Assembly: GCA_024635625.1 (NCBI GenBank)
Contig: JAGXIQ010000004.1
Location: 1-55,029, forward strand
DNA from: Loktanella sp.
Lineage (GTDB): Bacteria > Pseudomonadota > Alphaproteobacteria > Rhodobacterales > Rhodobacteraceae
Direction: 5' to 3'
DNA: 55,029 nucleotides
Positions 43,661 to 52,219 of the stretch are shown piece by piece. Both the position numbers and the translations under genes were made by a program. Position 1 is the first letter of the stretch; every line of letters begins with the position of its first letter. The notes beneath the pieces were generated by a model. The model was given only the letters and a program-made list of their open reading frames with translations. It made no database searches and had not been told where the DNA came from.

Positions 43661-44464
43661 ATGCTGCGTTTACTACTGACATTGATCGTGATGGCGACTG
43701 CCAGTCACGCGACGGCGCAAGACAGCGATCTGCGCACCCTCGACACGGGCGAGGCAAGTCGCGGCTGGGAGGCCGTCGGCAGGCTTGATATCGACCGCAG
43801 CGGCTTCTGTACGGCCTCTCTGATCTCTGAAACGATGATTTTGACCGCAGCACATTGCATTTTTGACGATAGTGGCGCCCGTATCCCAGCCGCGAAGTTC
43901 ACGTTCCTTGCCGGACTGCGTGATGGGCGAGCCGCAGCAACAAGGGCCATTATTCGTGCCACGCCACATCCAGCTTATAAGCATCGTGGCGACCGCGCGC
44001 GTGACGATACGGTCAGCGTCGATATGGCAGTGCTGGAACTAGATCGTCCAGTTCGATTACCAAGCCTAACGCCGTATCCCGTCGGGCCGCCCCCAGCGCG
44101 CGGCACTGAAGTCGCCGTCGTGTCCTACGCAAGAGAGCGTGCTAATGCCGCCAGCCTGCAAAAGACCTGCCATGTGCTGGACCAAACTGGCGGCGTGGTG
44201 ATGATGACATGCGCCGCCGACTTCGGTGCCAGTGGCGCACCGGTCTTTTGGGTGGTGGATGGTGTGCCGCGGATAGTGTCCGTTGTGTCAGCAAAAGGCA
44301 CGGCTTTAGGTGAAGCCGTATCACTTGCCGTGACTGTTGCAGGCACGCTCGACGCGGTTCTGGTAGCCCATCGCAATGGGCAAGCCCCCGTCATCACTGA
44401 AGGTCCTCGTTTCACAAGCAGCGGAACCCGCAACAATACTGGGGCAAAATTCGTCAGACCGTGA
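43661..44464 (+). CDS. Secreted trypsin-like serine protease
   Basis: A 267-residue exported protein with a signal peptide (MLRLLLTLIVMATASHATA, cleavage likely after residue 19-20). The chymotrypsin-fold triad is visible: His in LTAAHCIF, Asp in VSVDMAVLEL and Ser in FGASGAPVFW. The short GxSGxP form resembles the glutamyl endopeptidase/V8 branch rather than digestive trypsins. It should act in the periplasm or outside. Stands alone between glcF and the small heat-shock gene. Confidence 0.88.
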   Translation: MLRLLLTLIVMATASHATAQDSDLRTLDTGEASRGWEAVGRLDIDRSGFCTASLISETMILTAAHCIFDDSGARIPAAKFTFLAGLRDGRAAATRAIIRATPHPAYKHRGDRARDDTVSVDMAVLELDRPVRLPSLTPYPVGPPPARGTEVAVVSYARERANAASLQKTCHVLDQTGGVVMMTCAADFGASGAPVFWVVDGVPRIVSVVSAKGTALGEAVSLAVTVAGTLDAVLVAHRNGQAPVITEGPRFTSSGTRNNTGAKFVRP

Positions 44465-44477
44465 CAACGGCGCGCCT

Positions 44478-44507
44478 CTTGAACTGACTAAAAAGCTTTC
44501 CCACATT
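44478..44507 (+). promoter_or_regulatory. Sigma-32 (RpoH)-like promoter of the small heat-shock gene
   Basis: CTTGAA at 44478-44483 and CCCACATT at 44500-44507, 16 bases apart, fit the heat-shock consensus CTTGAA-N13-17-CCCCATnT. It lies about 100 bases upstream of the small heat-shock gene, leaving a leader of roughly 85-90 bases, which carries the thermometer-like fold. Confidence 0.65.
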
Positions 44508-44524
44508 GCATAAGAGACGGTGCC

Positions 44525-44603
44525 ACAACGGGCCGTCCGACCCTACGGCCTGTCCAATGAAGGAAGGTCGCAGAATTGTTATCGCTTTGAAAAGGATGAC
44601 CCT
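44525..44603 (+). ncRNA. ROSE-like RNA thermometer in hsp20 leader
   Basis: A stable 5' hairpin GGCCGTccgaccctACGGCC (44531-44550) precedes a weak 3' hairpin in which TCGCT (44582-44586) pairs with the Shine-Dalgarno AGGA (44593-44596) across TTTGAA-type loop bases, leaving a bulged G. U(U/C)GCU pairing to AGGA with one bulged G is the signature of ROSE elements controlling small heat-shock genes in alphaproteobacteria. On heating, the weak hairpin opens and exposes the ribosome site. Confidence 0.6.
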
Positions 44604-45071
44604 ATGCGTAGCTTTGACCTGACCCCCCTGTACCGTGCCACTGTTGGCTTTGACCAAATTGCTGACCTGATGGACCGTGCACTGGCCGCCGATGTTGGCC
44701 AATCGACCTACCCCCCCTACAATATTGAAAAGACAGAAGATGACGCGTGGCGTATTTCCATTGCGGTTGCTGGCTTCTCTGACACTGACCTCGGGATAGA
44801 GGTAAATGACCGCGCCCTGATCGTGAAGGGTCGCAAGAATGACGACGAAGCCTCTCGTAAGTATTTGCATCGCGGTATCGCTACCCGCGCGTTCGAGAGG
44901 CGCTTTCATCTGGCCGACCATGTCCGCGTCACGGGTGCTAGCCATCTAGATGGCATGCTGCACATTGATTTGACCCGCGAAGTGCCAGAAGCGCTGAAGC
45001 CTCGCCGCATTGCTATCCATAAAGCGGCTGGACGTCAGGCCGACGTTGTGGACGCCAAAGCTGTCAATTAA
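44604..45071 (+). CDS. Small heat-shock protein (Hsp20/IbpA type)
   Basis: A 155-residue alpha-crystallin-domain chaperone binding unfolding proteins without ATP. It shows the IbpA-like N-terminus MRSFDLTPLYRATVGFDQ, the start of the core at YPPYNIEKTEDDAWRISIAV, VNDRALIVKGRK and LHRGIATRAFERRFHL; the C-terminal consensus L-x-R-E-V-P-E is in DLTREVPEALKPRRIAI. ATG at 44604 has AAAGGA upstream and matches the family; a longer frame from 44520 runs through the leader. Expression probably depends on RpoH plus the RNA thermometer. Confidence 0.93.
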   Translation: MRSFDLTPLYRATVGFDQIADLMDRALAADVGQSTYPPYNIEKTEDDAWRISIAVAGFSDTDLGIEVNDRALIVKGRKNDDEASRKYLHRGIATRAFERRFHLADHVRVTGASHLDGMLHIDLTREVPEALKPRRIAIHKAAGRQADVVDAKAVN

Positions 45072-45094
45072 GGCCGACGGCATGCAAGCGCCAG

Positions 45095-45123
45095 GAAGGG
45101 GCGGACCTGTGGCCCGCCCCTTC
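45095..45123. terminator. Strong hairpin terminator after hsp20
   Basis: GAAGGGGCGG (45095-45104) pairs perfectly with CCGCCCCTTC (45114-45123) between the convergent heat-shock and stress-protein genes; it can serve both strands, though flanking T-runs are short. Confidence 0.75.
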
Positions 45124-45139
45124 TAGCCTTAAAGCCCCC

Positions 45140-45619
45140 TTAGAACGTTAGATCTGCCTGGTAACCCGTATCGGGTTGGGTGTCGGTCAGATTAGCCTTG
45201 GCGATCTCATAAAGGAATTTGACGCCACTGGTCGTGCTGAACCATGCACCCGCCTTGCGGGGCGTGAATGCAAGCAGACGCACGTCTTGATCTTGCTTGT
45301 CATCCTCGAACCAAGCGGACGCGACGACATTCCACAACTCGTCGAGGATGTCCTTGTTGTTTACCTGCTCCAACAGCCCCTCGACGTTGGCATAAAGCCC
45401 ACTTTTGGCGTCTGCGATAACGAAGCGGCCCTCTTTTGGGGCGGTCGCGGTGCTCTTGACCAACTCCTCCCCGGCGGCAGCAATGAACCAGATTTTGCCG
45501 TCACGCTCTTTGCGTAAGGTCGGGGACATCGGAACCAGCTTGCCATCATCTGTCAGGCCCAACATGCCAGCTTGCACGTCTTCTACGCGGTCCCAGAAGT
45601 CTTTTTTTGCGTCAGTCAT
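45140..45619 (-). CDS. Pyridoxamine 5'-phosphate oxidase-like stress protein
   Basis: A 159-residue FMN-binding split-barrel protein of the general stress protein 26 type. The family pattern is seen in VQAGMLGLTDDGKLVPMSPT, GKIWFIAAAGEELVKS and the C-terminal WFSTTSGVKFLYEIAKA. Members bind FMN/FAD and help survival of stress, with no firm enzymatic reaction. It sits convergent with hsp20, fitting a stress-related location. Confidence 0.85.
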   Translation of the reverse strand: MTDAKKDFWDRVEDVQAGMLGLTDDGKLVPMSPTLRKERDGKIWFIAAAGEELVKSTATAPKEGRFVIADAKSGLYANVEGLLEQVNNKDILDELWNVVASAWFEDDKQDQDVRLLAFTPRKAGAWFSTTSGVKFLYEIAKANLTDTQPDTGYQADLTF

Positions 45620-45692
45620 GGTGTGTTCCTCTCATAATCCGTCGCCGAAGAAACACTCAGAACCTTGGATTTGTTCCAGCGTCTGATACGCT

Positions 45693-45726
45693 GACGGGCC
45701 GCAATCGATGATGATTGCAGCCCGTC
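45693..45726. terminator. Long hairpin downstream of nhaC
   Basis: GACGGGC-c-GCAATC (45693-45706) pairs with GATTGC-a-GCCCGTC (45713-45726), 13 pairs with one mismatch. It lies between the nhaC stop and the next gene on the same strand. The T-rich side (GTATTTTC) is on the plus strand, so a minus-strand terminator or an operator for the stress gene are both possible. Confidence 0.5.
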
Positions 45727-45752
45727 GTATTTTCATAACTTCAAGTATCGGT

Positions 45753-47234
45753 TTAAGCGGTTTCGCCCAATGCGTGGTCTGACATGTCCATGATGTCTTC
45801 GTCAGAGCGTTCCCAGTTGCGACGGTCTTCTTCGGTAGCTTTGGGCGAGAACAATCCAGTCAACGCGTAGAAGATACCGATGACAGGTGCGGTCCAGCAA
45901 GCGAAGGACAACGGGATATACAGCAAGTTTATCAAGTTGCCATCCATGATCCCCAAACCCAGCGCACTGATGACAAACGCACCACCAGCGTTCCACGGAA
46001 TCAGGGGTGACATCAGCGTACCGCCTTCTTCGACCGCACGGGACAGGTTCAACGTAGAGTAGCCCATGCCACGATACAGCGGTGCATACATCCGCCCCGG
46101 TAATGCAATACTAATATACGGATCGCCAGCTACCATGTTCGTCGCGAACGAGGTTGCAATGGCAGAAGTTTGAACCGCGCCGAAACTCGTCACCCGAGAA
46201 ATGATCGACTGGATGATAGATTCAAGACATCCGGTCCGCTCCAGTGCACCGCCAAACCCCAATGCAATCAAGATCAAAGAGATCGTCCACATCATCGACT
46301 GGATCCCGCCAGCATTCAGAAGGCTGTCGATATCAGTCACACCAGTTTCGATGCTGTAACCGGATTGCGCGAAGCTAAATACATCGTGCAGGCCGTAGCC
46401 TTGCCAGAACACTGCGACCAAACCACCCGCAAGGACGCCAGCGAATAGCGACGGCAGCGGCGGGTTCTTGGTCAGCGCCAGCGCTATTACAACAACAGCT
46501 GGAAGTAGCGGCACAAGACCAAGTGCAAAACGGCTATCCAGTTCCGTCGTGATCGCAGTGATGGCATCAAAGGACGATCCATTCGTGTCGATCAGCGCAT
46601 AGCCTGCCACGAGGTAAACCGTCAGCGCGATCAGCATCGCGGGCACGGTCGTCGGCAACATGTTCTGGATATGGTCAAAGACGTTCGTTCCAGTCACAGC
46701 CGGTGCAAGGTTCGTGGTATCTGAAAGTGGTGACACTTTGTCACCAAAGAAAGAGCCCGACACGACGGCACCGGCCGTCCAATATACTGGGACGCCAAAA
46801 CCCGCACCAATTCCCATCAGCGCGAGACCTACAGTCCCGACGGTGCCCCAACTTGTCCCCAGAGACAGGGATACAACGGCACACAATATCATCGCGGCGG
46901 CGAGGAAAATCGAAGGGTTCAGGATCGTCAGGCCATAATAGATAAGCGTCGGCACTGTGCCGGAGGCAATCCATGTCCCGATAATCATGCCAACAACAAT
47001 TAGCACAGCGACTGAGGGCATAGAGACGTGGATAACGTGAAAAATGCCTTCCCGGACATCCATCCATTTCTGCCCGCGCAGCACCCCCAGCAGTGACGTG
47101 ATGGCAAGGCCAATCGCCAGCGGGATATGTGGCGTGAAGTCTCCGTAGTAGAAAAGCTGAAGTGCAAGCAGCCCCAACGTCAATACGACCGGCAGTAGTG
47201 CCAAGCCGAGTGATGGCAGATTTTTCTCTGACAT
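45753..47234 (-). CDS. nhaC: Na+/H+ antiporter NhaC
   Basis: A 493-residue polytopic inner-membrane antiporter with about 11-12 helices that exchanges sodium for protons. Family marks include LSLGTSWGTVGTVGLALMGI, GSFFGDKVSPLSDTTNLAPA and ATSFATNMVAGDPYISIALP. The ATG at 47234 is preferred because GAGGGA lies at proper distance; a frame start at 47264 adds a basic leader. Marine bacteria use it for sodium export. It follows polA after 106 bases. Confidence 0.92.
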   Translation of the reverse strand: MSEKNLPSLGLALLPVVLTLGLLALQLFYYGDFTPHIPLAIGLAITSLLGVLRGQKWMDVREGIFHVIHVSMPSVAVLIVVGMIIGTWIASGTVPTLIYYGLTILNPSIFLAAAMILCAVVSLSLGTSWGTVGTVGLALMGIGAGFGVPVYWTAGAVVSGSFFGDKVSPLSDTTNLAPAVTGTNVFDHIQNMLPTTVPAMLIALTVYLVAGYALIDTNGSSFDAITAITTELDSRFALGLVPLLPAVVVIALALTKNPPLPSLFAGVLAGGLVAVFWQGYGLHDVFSFAQSGYSIETGVTDIDSLLNAGGIQSMMWTISLILIALGFGGALERTGCLESIIQSIISRVTSFGAVQTSAIATSFATNMVAGDPYISIALPGRMYAPLYRGMGYSTLNLSRAVEEGGTLMSPLIPWNAGGAFVISALGLGIMDGNLINLLYIPLSFACWTAPVIGIFYALTGLFSPKATEEDRRNWERSDEDIMDMSDHALGETA

Positions 47235-47340
47235 GCGTTTCCCTCGTATTTTGTTCCGTATCATTTTAGAACCAACGGGGGCTTCGGCAGAATAGTTCCG
47301 ATTTTAACTCATTATCTCGACAGGCAAAGGTCGCGGCGCG

Positions 47341-50151
47341 TTAATGCGCCGCTGCCCAGTTCGCGCCCTGCCCCGCTTCTACTGCCAATTTGACGTCAAG
47401 TTTTACGGCCGGATCGGATGCATTTTCCATAACATCGCGCGCAGTTTCGATCAGCTTGTCCTGCGCACCGTCTTCGACCTCGAACAGTAATTCGTCATGA
47501 ACCTGCAGCAGCATCTTGGCAGGCTGCCCCTTGATCGCATCTGGCATACGGATCATCGCGCGGCGGATCACGTCGGCTGCGGTGCCTTGAATCGGTGCAT
47601 TGATCGCCGCGCGCTTGGCGAAACCTGCCTGGGGGCCCTTAGCGTTGATTTCCGGCGTATTGATCTTGCGACCGAACAGCGTCTGGACGTAACCGTGTTC
47701 CTTGGCGAACTTTACTGTGTCATCCATATAGTCCCGAATACCGGGAAAGCGTTCAAAGTAGCGGTCGATAAAACCCTGCGCCTGTTCGCGCGGGATGCGC
47801 AGATTGCGGGCAAGGCCAAAGCCGCTGATGCCGTAGATAACACCAAAGTTGATCGCCTTAGCCTGACGCCGGATATCAGACGTCATCTCTTCTAACGGTA
47901 CATTGAACATTTCAGAGGCGGTCAACGCATGGATGTCGACACCGTCCCGAAAGGCTTGCTTTAGCTCTTCAATTCCCGCGACATGTGCCAAAATACGCAA
48001 TTCGATCTGAGAATAGTCGAGACTGACAAGAACTTTGCCATCCTCCGCTATGAACGCCTCGCGTATGCGGCGGCCTTCCTCGCTGCGCACTGGGATATTT
48101 TGAAGGTTCGGATCGGTAGATGCGAGACGCCCAGTGTTCGCGCCGGCGATAGAATAGGACGTATGCACCCGCCCGGTGTCTTTGTTGATATGGTCCTGAA
48201 GCGCATCAGTGTAGGTCGATTTCAACTTGGCCAGCTGGCGCCAGTCGAGAATTCGACGCGGCAGGTCATGGATCGTCGCCAAATCTTCCAGCACATCTGC
48301 CCCAGTGGAATATGCGCCCGTTTTGCCGGTAGAAGGTTTCTTGCCATCTGGCATTGCCAGCCCGAGTTCGTCGAACAATATCTCGCCGAGTTGCTTTGGA
48401 GAGCCGACGTTGAACTTACGCCCGGCCAGCACTTGAATCTCGTCTTCTAGGCCGGCCATCTTTTGGGCAAAGGCGTTTGACATACGCGAAAGAGTGTCGC
48501 GGTCGACCTTGATACCGGCCATCTCCATCTGCGCGAGGACGGGGACCAAGGGCCGTTCCAAAGTCTCGTAGACCGTCGTGACGCCTTTCACGTGTAGCTG
48601 CGGCTTCAGCGTCTCCCAAAGGCGCAGGGTGATATCCGCATCCTCTGCCGCGTATTTTACGGCATCGTCGATTGGTACCCGATCAAAGGTTACGGCAGAT
48701 TTGCCTGTGCCCAACAATGGCTTGATCGGAATCGGCGTGTGACCAAGGTAGCGTTCAGACAGCAAATCCATGCCGTGATTATGAAGGCCCGCGTGCATTG
48801 CATAAGACAGCAGCATCGTATCATCGATGGGGGCGACATGGACATCCAGTAGCGCGAAAATCTTCGCGTCGTACTTCATGTTTTGCCCGATCTTAAGGAT
48901 GCTCGCATCCTCTAACATCGGCTTTAGCGCTGCCAGACAAACGGCCATGTCCATCTGCCCCTCGGCACGCGCGTCTGAACCGAACAAATCGTCTTGTGCC
49001 GCAGCTTTGTGGGCCAATGGGATATAGCAGGCCTGCCCTGCCTCGACACATAGACTGATGCCAACCAGATCGGCGCGCATTTCGTTCAAAGACGTCGTTT
49101 CAGTGTCCACGGCCACATAGCCGCGTTCCATGATCCGGTCGATCCAGACCTGCAACGCTTCTGGTGTGCGAACGCATTCATACGCGTCGGCATCGAAGGG
49201 CTTGTCCTGTGGTGTGGCGACATTTGGCACTTCTACCGCTTCGATGACTGGGGCGGTGGCCCCCAGCTTTTCTGCGATTCGTTTCGTGACGGTTCGGAAT
49301 TCCATCTCGGCCAAAAACCCCAACAAAGTCTCTGGATCGGGGTCGCGGATTTCCAAATCGCCTAACGTGAAAGGCAGTTCCATTTCGCAGTCCAGCTGCA
49401 CCAAGCGCTTGGATAGTTCGATCTGCGCGCGGTGGTCGATCAAGGTTTGGCGACGCTTGGGCTGCTTGATCTCTTCGGCGCGGTCCAGAAGGCTTTCCAG
49501 ATCGCCGAATTCGTTGATCAGCAGTGCCGCCGTCTTGATGCCGATGCCAGGCGCGCCGGGCACGTTGTCGACGCTATCGCCTGCGAGGGCCTGCACATCC
49601 ACAACACGCTCTGGCCCCACGCCGAACTTTTCGATCACCGCCTCGCGGTCGATGCGTTTGTTCTTCATCGGGTCCAGCATTTCCACGCCGTCGCCGACCA
49701 GCTGCATCATATCCTTATCGGACGATAGGATCGTTACCCGACCACCTGCGTCACGGGCCATGTGCGACAGGGTGGCTATGATATCGTCAGCCTCGAATCC
49801 TTCAAGTTCCTCGCAGGCGATATTGAAGGCGCGAGTCGCGGTCCGGGTCAGCGGTATCTGTGGGCGCAGATCCTCGGGCATCGCCTCTCGGTTCGCCTTG
49901 TACTTGTCGTACATGTCGTTGCGAAAGGTGTGACTGCCTTTATCAAAAATCACGGCCACATGTGTCGCTGCGTCGGGCCCAGTGTTCCCTTCGATATAGC
50001 GCTGCAGCATATTAACGAACCCGGATACTGCGCCCACAGGCAGCCCATCAGAGGCCCGCGTCAAAGGAGGCAGCGCGTGGTAAGCGCGAAAAATGAAGGC
50101 GGACCCGTCGATCAGGTGAAGATGACAGCCTTTGCCAAACGCGCTACTCAT
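47341..50151 (-). CDS. polA: DNA polymerase I
   Basis: A 936-residue family A polymerase with all three domains. The 5'-3' exonuclease begins LHLIDGSAFIFRAYHALPPL; the 3'-5' exonuclease has YVAVDTETTSLNEM with the catalytic DxE intact (about residue 350); the polymerase has motif A in LVSLDYSQIELRILAHV, motif B in RRQAKAINFGVIYGISGF and motif C in LLQVHDELLFEV. It fills gaps and removes RNA primers. Full length for alphaproteobacteria. The ATG at 50151 is supported by family N-terminus. Confidence 0.97.
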   Translation of the reverse strand: MSSAFGKGCHLHLIDGSAFIFRAYHALPPLTRASDGLPVGAVSGFVNMLQRYIEGNTGPDAATHVAVIFDKGSHTFRNDMYDKYKANREAMPEDLRPQIPLTRTATRAFNIACEELEGFEADDIIATLSHMARDAGGRVTILSSDKDMMQLVGDGVEMLDPMKNKRIDREAVIEKFGVGPERVVDVQALAGDSVDNVPGAPGIGIKTAALLINEFGDLESLLDRAEEIKQPKRRQTLIDHRAQIELSKRLVQLDCEMELPFTLGDLEIRDPDPETLLGFLAEMEFRTVTKRIAEKLGATAPVIEAVEVPNVATPQDKPFDADAYECVRTPEALQVWIDRIMERGYVAVDTETTSLNEMRADLVGISLCVEAGQACYIPLAHKAAAQDDLFGSDARAEGQMDMAVCLAALKPMLEDASILKIGQNMKYDAKIFALLDVHVAPIDDTMLLSYAMHAGLHNHGMDLLSERYLGHTPIPIKPLLGTGKSAVTFDRVPIDDAVKYAAEDADITLRLWETLKPQLHVKGVTTVYETLERPLVPVLAQMEMAGIKVDRDTLSRMSNAFAQKMAGLEDEIQVLAGRKFNVGSPKQLGEILFDELGLAMPDGKKPSTGKTGAYSTGADVLEDLATIHDLPRRILDWRQLAKLKSTYTDALQDHINKDTGRVHTSYSIAGANTGRLASTDPNLQNIPVRSEEGRRIREAFIAEDGKVLVSLDYSQIELRILAHVAGIEELKQAFRDGVDIHALTASEMFNVPLEEMTSDIRRQAKAINFGVIYGISGFGLARNLRIPREQAQGFIDRYFERFPGIRDYMDDTVKFAKEHGYVQTLFGRKINTPEINAKGPQAGFAKRAAINAPIQGTAADVIRRAMIRMPDAIKGQPAKMLLQVHDELLFEVEDGAQDKLIETARDVMENASDPAVKLDVKLAVEAGQGANWAAAH

Positions 50152-50566
50152 GGTTGTTCTCCCGTGTTGCTAAGGGGTTTTGCCATGTTCCGGCTTCTGC
50201 TGCCAGTCGCGATTGGCCCAGGCACGGCAACTGGCGTTCCGCCCCACACCTCTTGGCAAATGGCTGACGACACTGGCGACTGCAACCAGTTGTCGGCTGC
50301 ATCGCGGCTACAACCGCTTTACCGGACTGGTGAACGCCGACGTCAGTTGCAAAAAGACATAGGCGGCTTAGAGATGCGAAGAATTTGGCAAGCGGACGTG
50401 CGTTTTACCGCCAGCGTGTCGTAATGTTTGGAAAAATACTCGTAGCAGGCTGGGCCAAGCGCGGGCAGACCTGAAATTGCGGTCCAGCTTTAACGTGTTG
50501 GCCTGACCTCAGGACAACAGCGGCGAAACTTTGGCATCCCGGGCCGAACCGCGACAATCCGATCAG
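50152..50566. other. 415-base region without a convincing gene
   Basis: The gap between polA and the zinc-finger gene should hold the polA promoter, but no clear one was found. A plus-strand frame from the ATG at 50185, after AAGGGG, could encode a peptide of 79-80 residues (MFRLLLPVAIGPGTATG...) ending at 50424, but its composition does not look like a natural protein and another frame of similar length overlaps it. At 50427-50446 the minus strand reads GAGTATTTTTCCAAACATTA, resembling the recurrent element core without a good hairpin. Possibly a decayed gene. Confidence 0.3.
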
Positions 50567-50749
50567 CTAGTGCTGATCGTCGCCGTCGCCTTCCAGCACG
50601 TATTTCGCATCGCAATAACCACATTCGACAAAGCCGGTTTCCTGCGGAATCGCCAGCCAGACGCGGGGATGGCCCAACCCACCGGGACCACCATCGCAGG
50701 CGACGCGGCGCGTGTGAACGATCTTGGTTTCAGGGGCGGGACGTGTCAT
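50567..50749 (-). CDS. Zinc-finger domain protein (NDUFS6/zf-CHCC type)
   Basis: A 60-residue protein with the CHCC zinc-binding arrangement: Cys in RVACDGG, His in GLGHPRVWL, and the Cys pair in [14 protein letters not shown]. It is related to the mitochondrial complex I accessory subunit NDUFS6, and bacterial forms occur in alphaproteobacteria. ATG at 50749 gives the usual short length; an earlier frame start at 50803 is unlikely. Confidence 0.85.
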   Translation of the reverse strand: MTRPAPETKIVHTRRVACDGGPGGLGHPRVWLAIPQETGFVECGYCDAKYVLEGDGDDQH

Positions 50750-50857
50750 GGGCAAGCCTGTCTGTTGTCGCGGGCCGGTCCCGCAATAGATCAGTCGCGA
50801 CACTAGCCCAGCACCGGCCCCGGTGCCAGCCCCTGCAAGACCACAAAAGGCCCCGCC

Positions 50858-51790
50858 ATGACCGACAATGCCATCGAAATCACCGGCCTGACCAAAACCT
50901 ACGCCGCCACAGGAAGATCCTCAGCAAAAGAAGCATTGAAGGGCATCGACCTGAACATCCCGCGCGGGTCCATTTTTGGCCTGCTCGGACCGAACGGCGC
51001 AGGGAAATCGACACTGATCAACATCCTTGCCGGTCTGGTCGTGAAATCAGCAGGCAGCGTGAAAATCTGGGGATTTGATCAGGACGTGAACCCGCGCCAA
51101 TCGCGGGCTGCGATTGGGATTATGCCGCAGGAGCCCAACCTCGACCCGTTTTTCACCCCACGCGGATCGCTGGATGTGCAGGCAGGCCTTTACGGCGTGC
51201 CCAAGGCGCAACGCCGAACGGACGAAATTCTGGACCTGATTGGACTGGCAGATAAAGCAGAGGCCTACGCTCGCTCGCTCTCTGGCGGTATGCGTAGACG
51301 CTTGCTGCTTGGTAAAGCGCTGGTCCACAGCCCGCAAATCCTAGTGCTGGACGAGCCTACAGCCGGTGTGGATATCGAATTACGTAATCTGTTGTGGAAG
51401 AATGTTCGCAAGCTGAATGACGACGGCATGACGATCATCCTGACGACCCACTACCTCGAAGAAGCCGAACAGATGTGCGACGAAATTGCGATCATCAACC
51501 ACGGAGAGATGATCGTCCGCGACACAACTGCGAACCTGCTTGGCACACTGAATCAGAAGACACTCGTCATCACGCCTGACGCAGACCATCCGAATCTGCC
51601 GCCACTTCCCGGCGGAATTATAGGTCAACGCCGCGACAACGGGACCTTCGCCTTCACCTATCAGTTCAGCAAGACCCCTGCCGGCGAGATCATTCAGGCG
51701 GTCCGCGATGCGGGTATTACGATCCGTGACGTAACCAGCGAACAGCCTGATCTAGAGGACGTATTCCTTTCGCTGACCTCTGGGCGCTAA
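50858..51790 (+). CDS. ABC transporter ATP-binding protein (YadG-like)
   Basis: A 310-residue ATPase subunit of an ABC-2 type exporter. Walker A is [20 protein letters not shown]-loop [13 protein letters not shown], signature [20 protein letters not shown], Walker [13 protein letters not shown], and the H-loop [11 protein letters not shown]. The C-terminal regulatory part (about residues 235-310) ends [11 protein letters not shown], typical of YadG/NodI-type subunits. The permease usually encoded next is absent: the following gene is a convergent HIT protein, so its partner must lie elsewhere. Confidence 0.92.
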   Translation: MTDNAIEITGLTKTYAATGRSSAKEALKGIDLNIPRGSIFGLLGPNGAGKSTLINILAGLVVKSAGSVKIWGFDQDVNPRQSRAAIGIMPQEPNLDPFFTPRGSLDVQAGLYGVPKAQRRTDEILDLIGLADKAEAYARSLSGGMRRRLLLGKALVHSPQILVLDEPTAGVDIELRNLLWKNVRKLNDDGMTIILTTHYLEEAEQMCDEIAIINHGEMIVRDTTANLLGTLNQKTLVITPDADHPNLPPLPGGIIGQRRDNGTFAFTYQFSKTPAGEIIQAVRDAGITIRDVTSEQPDLEDVFLSLTSGR

Positions 51791-51799
51791 GGGCCAAGT

Positions 51800-51843
51800 T
51801 GCGATGCGCTTTTTGCAGGTTTAGCCGCAAAAAACGCCTCGCA
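51800..51843. terminator. Bidirectional terminator between ABC ATPase and HIT genes
   Basis: TTTTTGC (51810-51816) pairs with GCAAAAA (51827-51833), and outer TGCG/CGCA and GCG/CGC segments extend the stem. It lies between convergent genes and has T/A runs inside the stem. Confidence 0.6.
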
Positions 51844-51848
51844 TAACT

Positions 51849-52211
51849 TCAGTCTGGCAACATCCGACCCAGCCGCTTGCCGCCAAGAATATGAAGGTGG
51901 AAATGCGGCACATCCTGCACGCCGTGCGTACGGGCGTTGGCGATAGCCCGGAAACCATCATCTACGCCTGCGGTTCGACAGACTTCCGCAACAGCCTGAA
52001 AGAATCCAACCTGTTCTTCGGCGCTGGCGTGCCCTGCGAAATGGTCAAGGCTGACATAGGGGCCCTTGGGGATCACCAACACATGTACAGGGGCCTGCGG
52101 CGCGATATCCGCAAATGCCAGCGCATAGTCGCTCTCAAAAACCGTCTTGTTTGGAATTTCGCCGCGCAAAATCTTGGCAAAGATGTTCTGGTCGTCATAG
52201 GCAAATGTCAT
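51849..52211 (-). CDS. HIT family protein (Hint-like nucleotide hydrolase)
   Basis: A 120-residue histidine-triad protein. It begins with the typical IFAKILRGEIPNKTVFESD and contains VHVLVIPKG and the triad PHFHLHILGG near the C-terminus. Such proteins hydrolyse AMP-linked phosphoramidates. It begins 8 bases after the glycosyltransferase stop on the same strand, but a functional tie is doubtful. Confidence 0.93.
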   Translation of the reverse strand: MTFAYDDQNIFAKILRGEIPNKTVFESDYALAFADIAPQAPVHVLVIPKGPYVSLDHFAGHASAEEQVGFFQAVAEVCRTAGVDDGFRAIANARTHGVQDVPHFHLHILGGKRLGRMLPD

Positions 52212-52219
52212 GGCAATCC

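Noticed and set aside
49762-50424. Plus-strand open frame of 220 codons over the polA 5' end
   Set aside because: Most of it is antisense to the conserved 5'-3' exonuclease domain of polA and its residues resemble no protein family.
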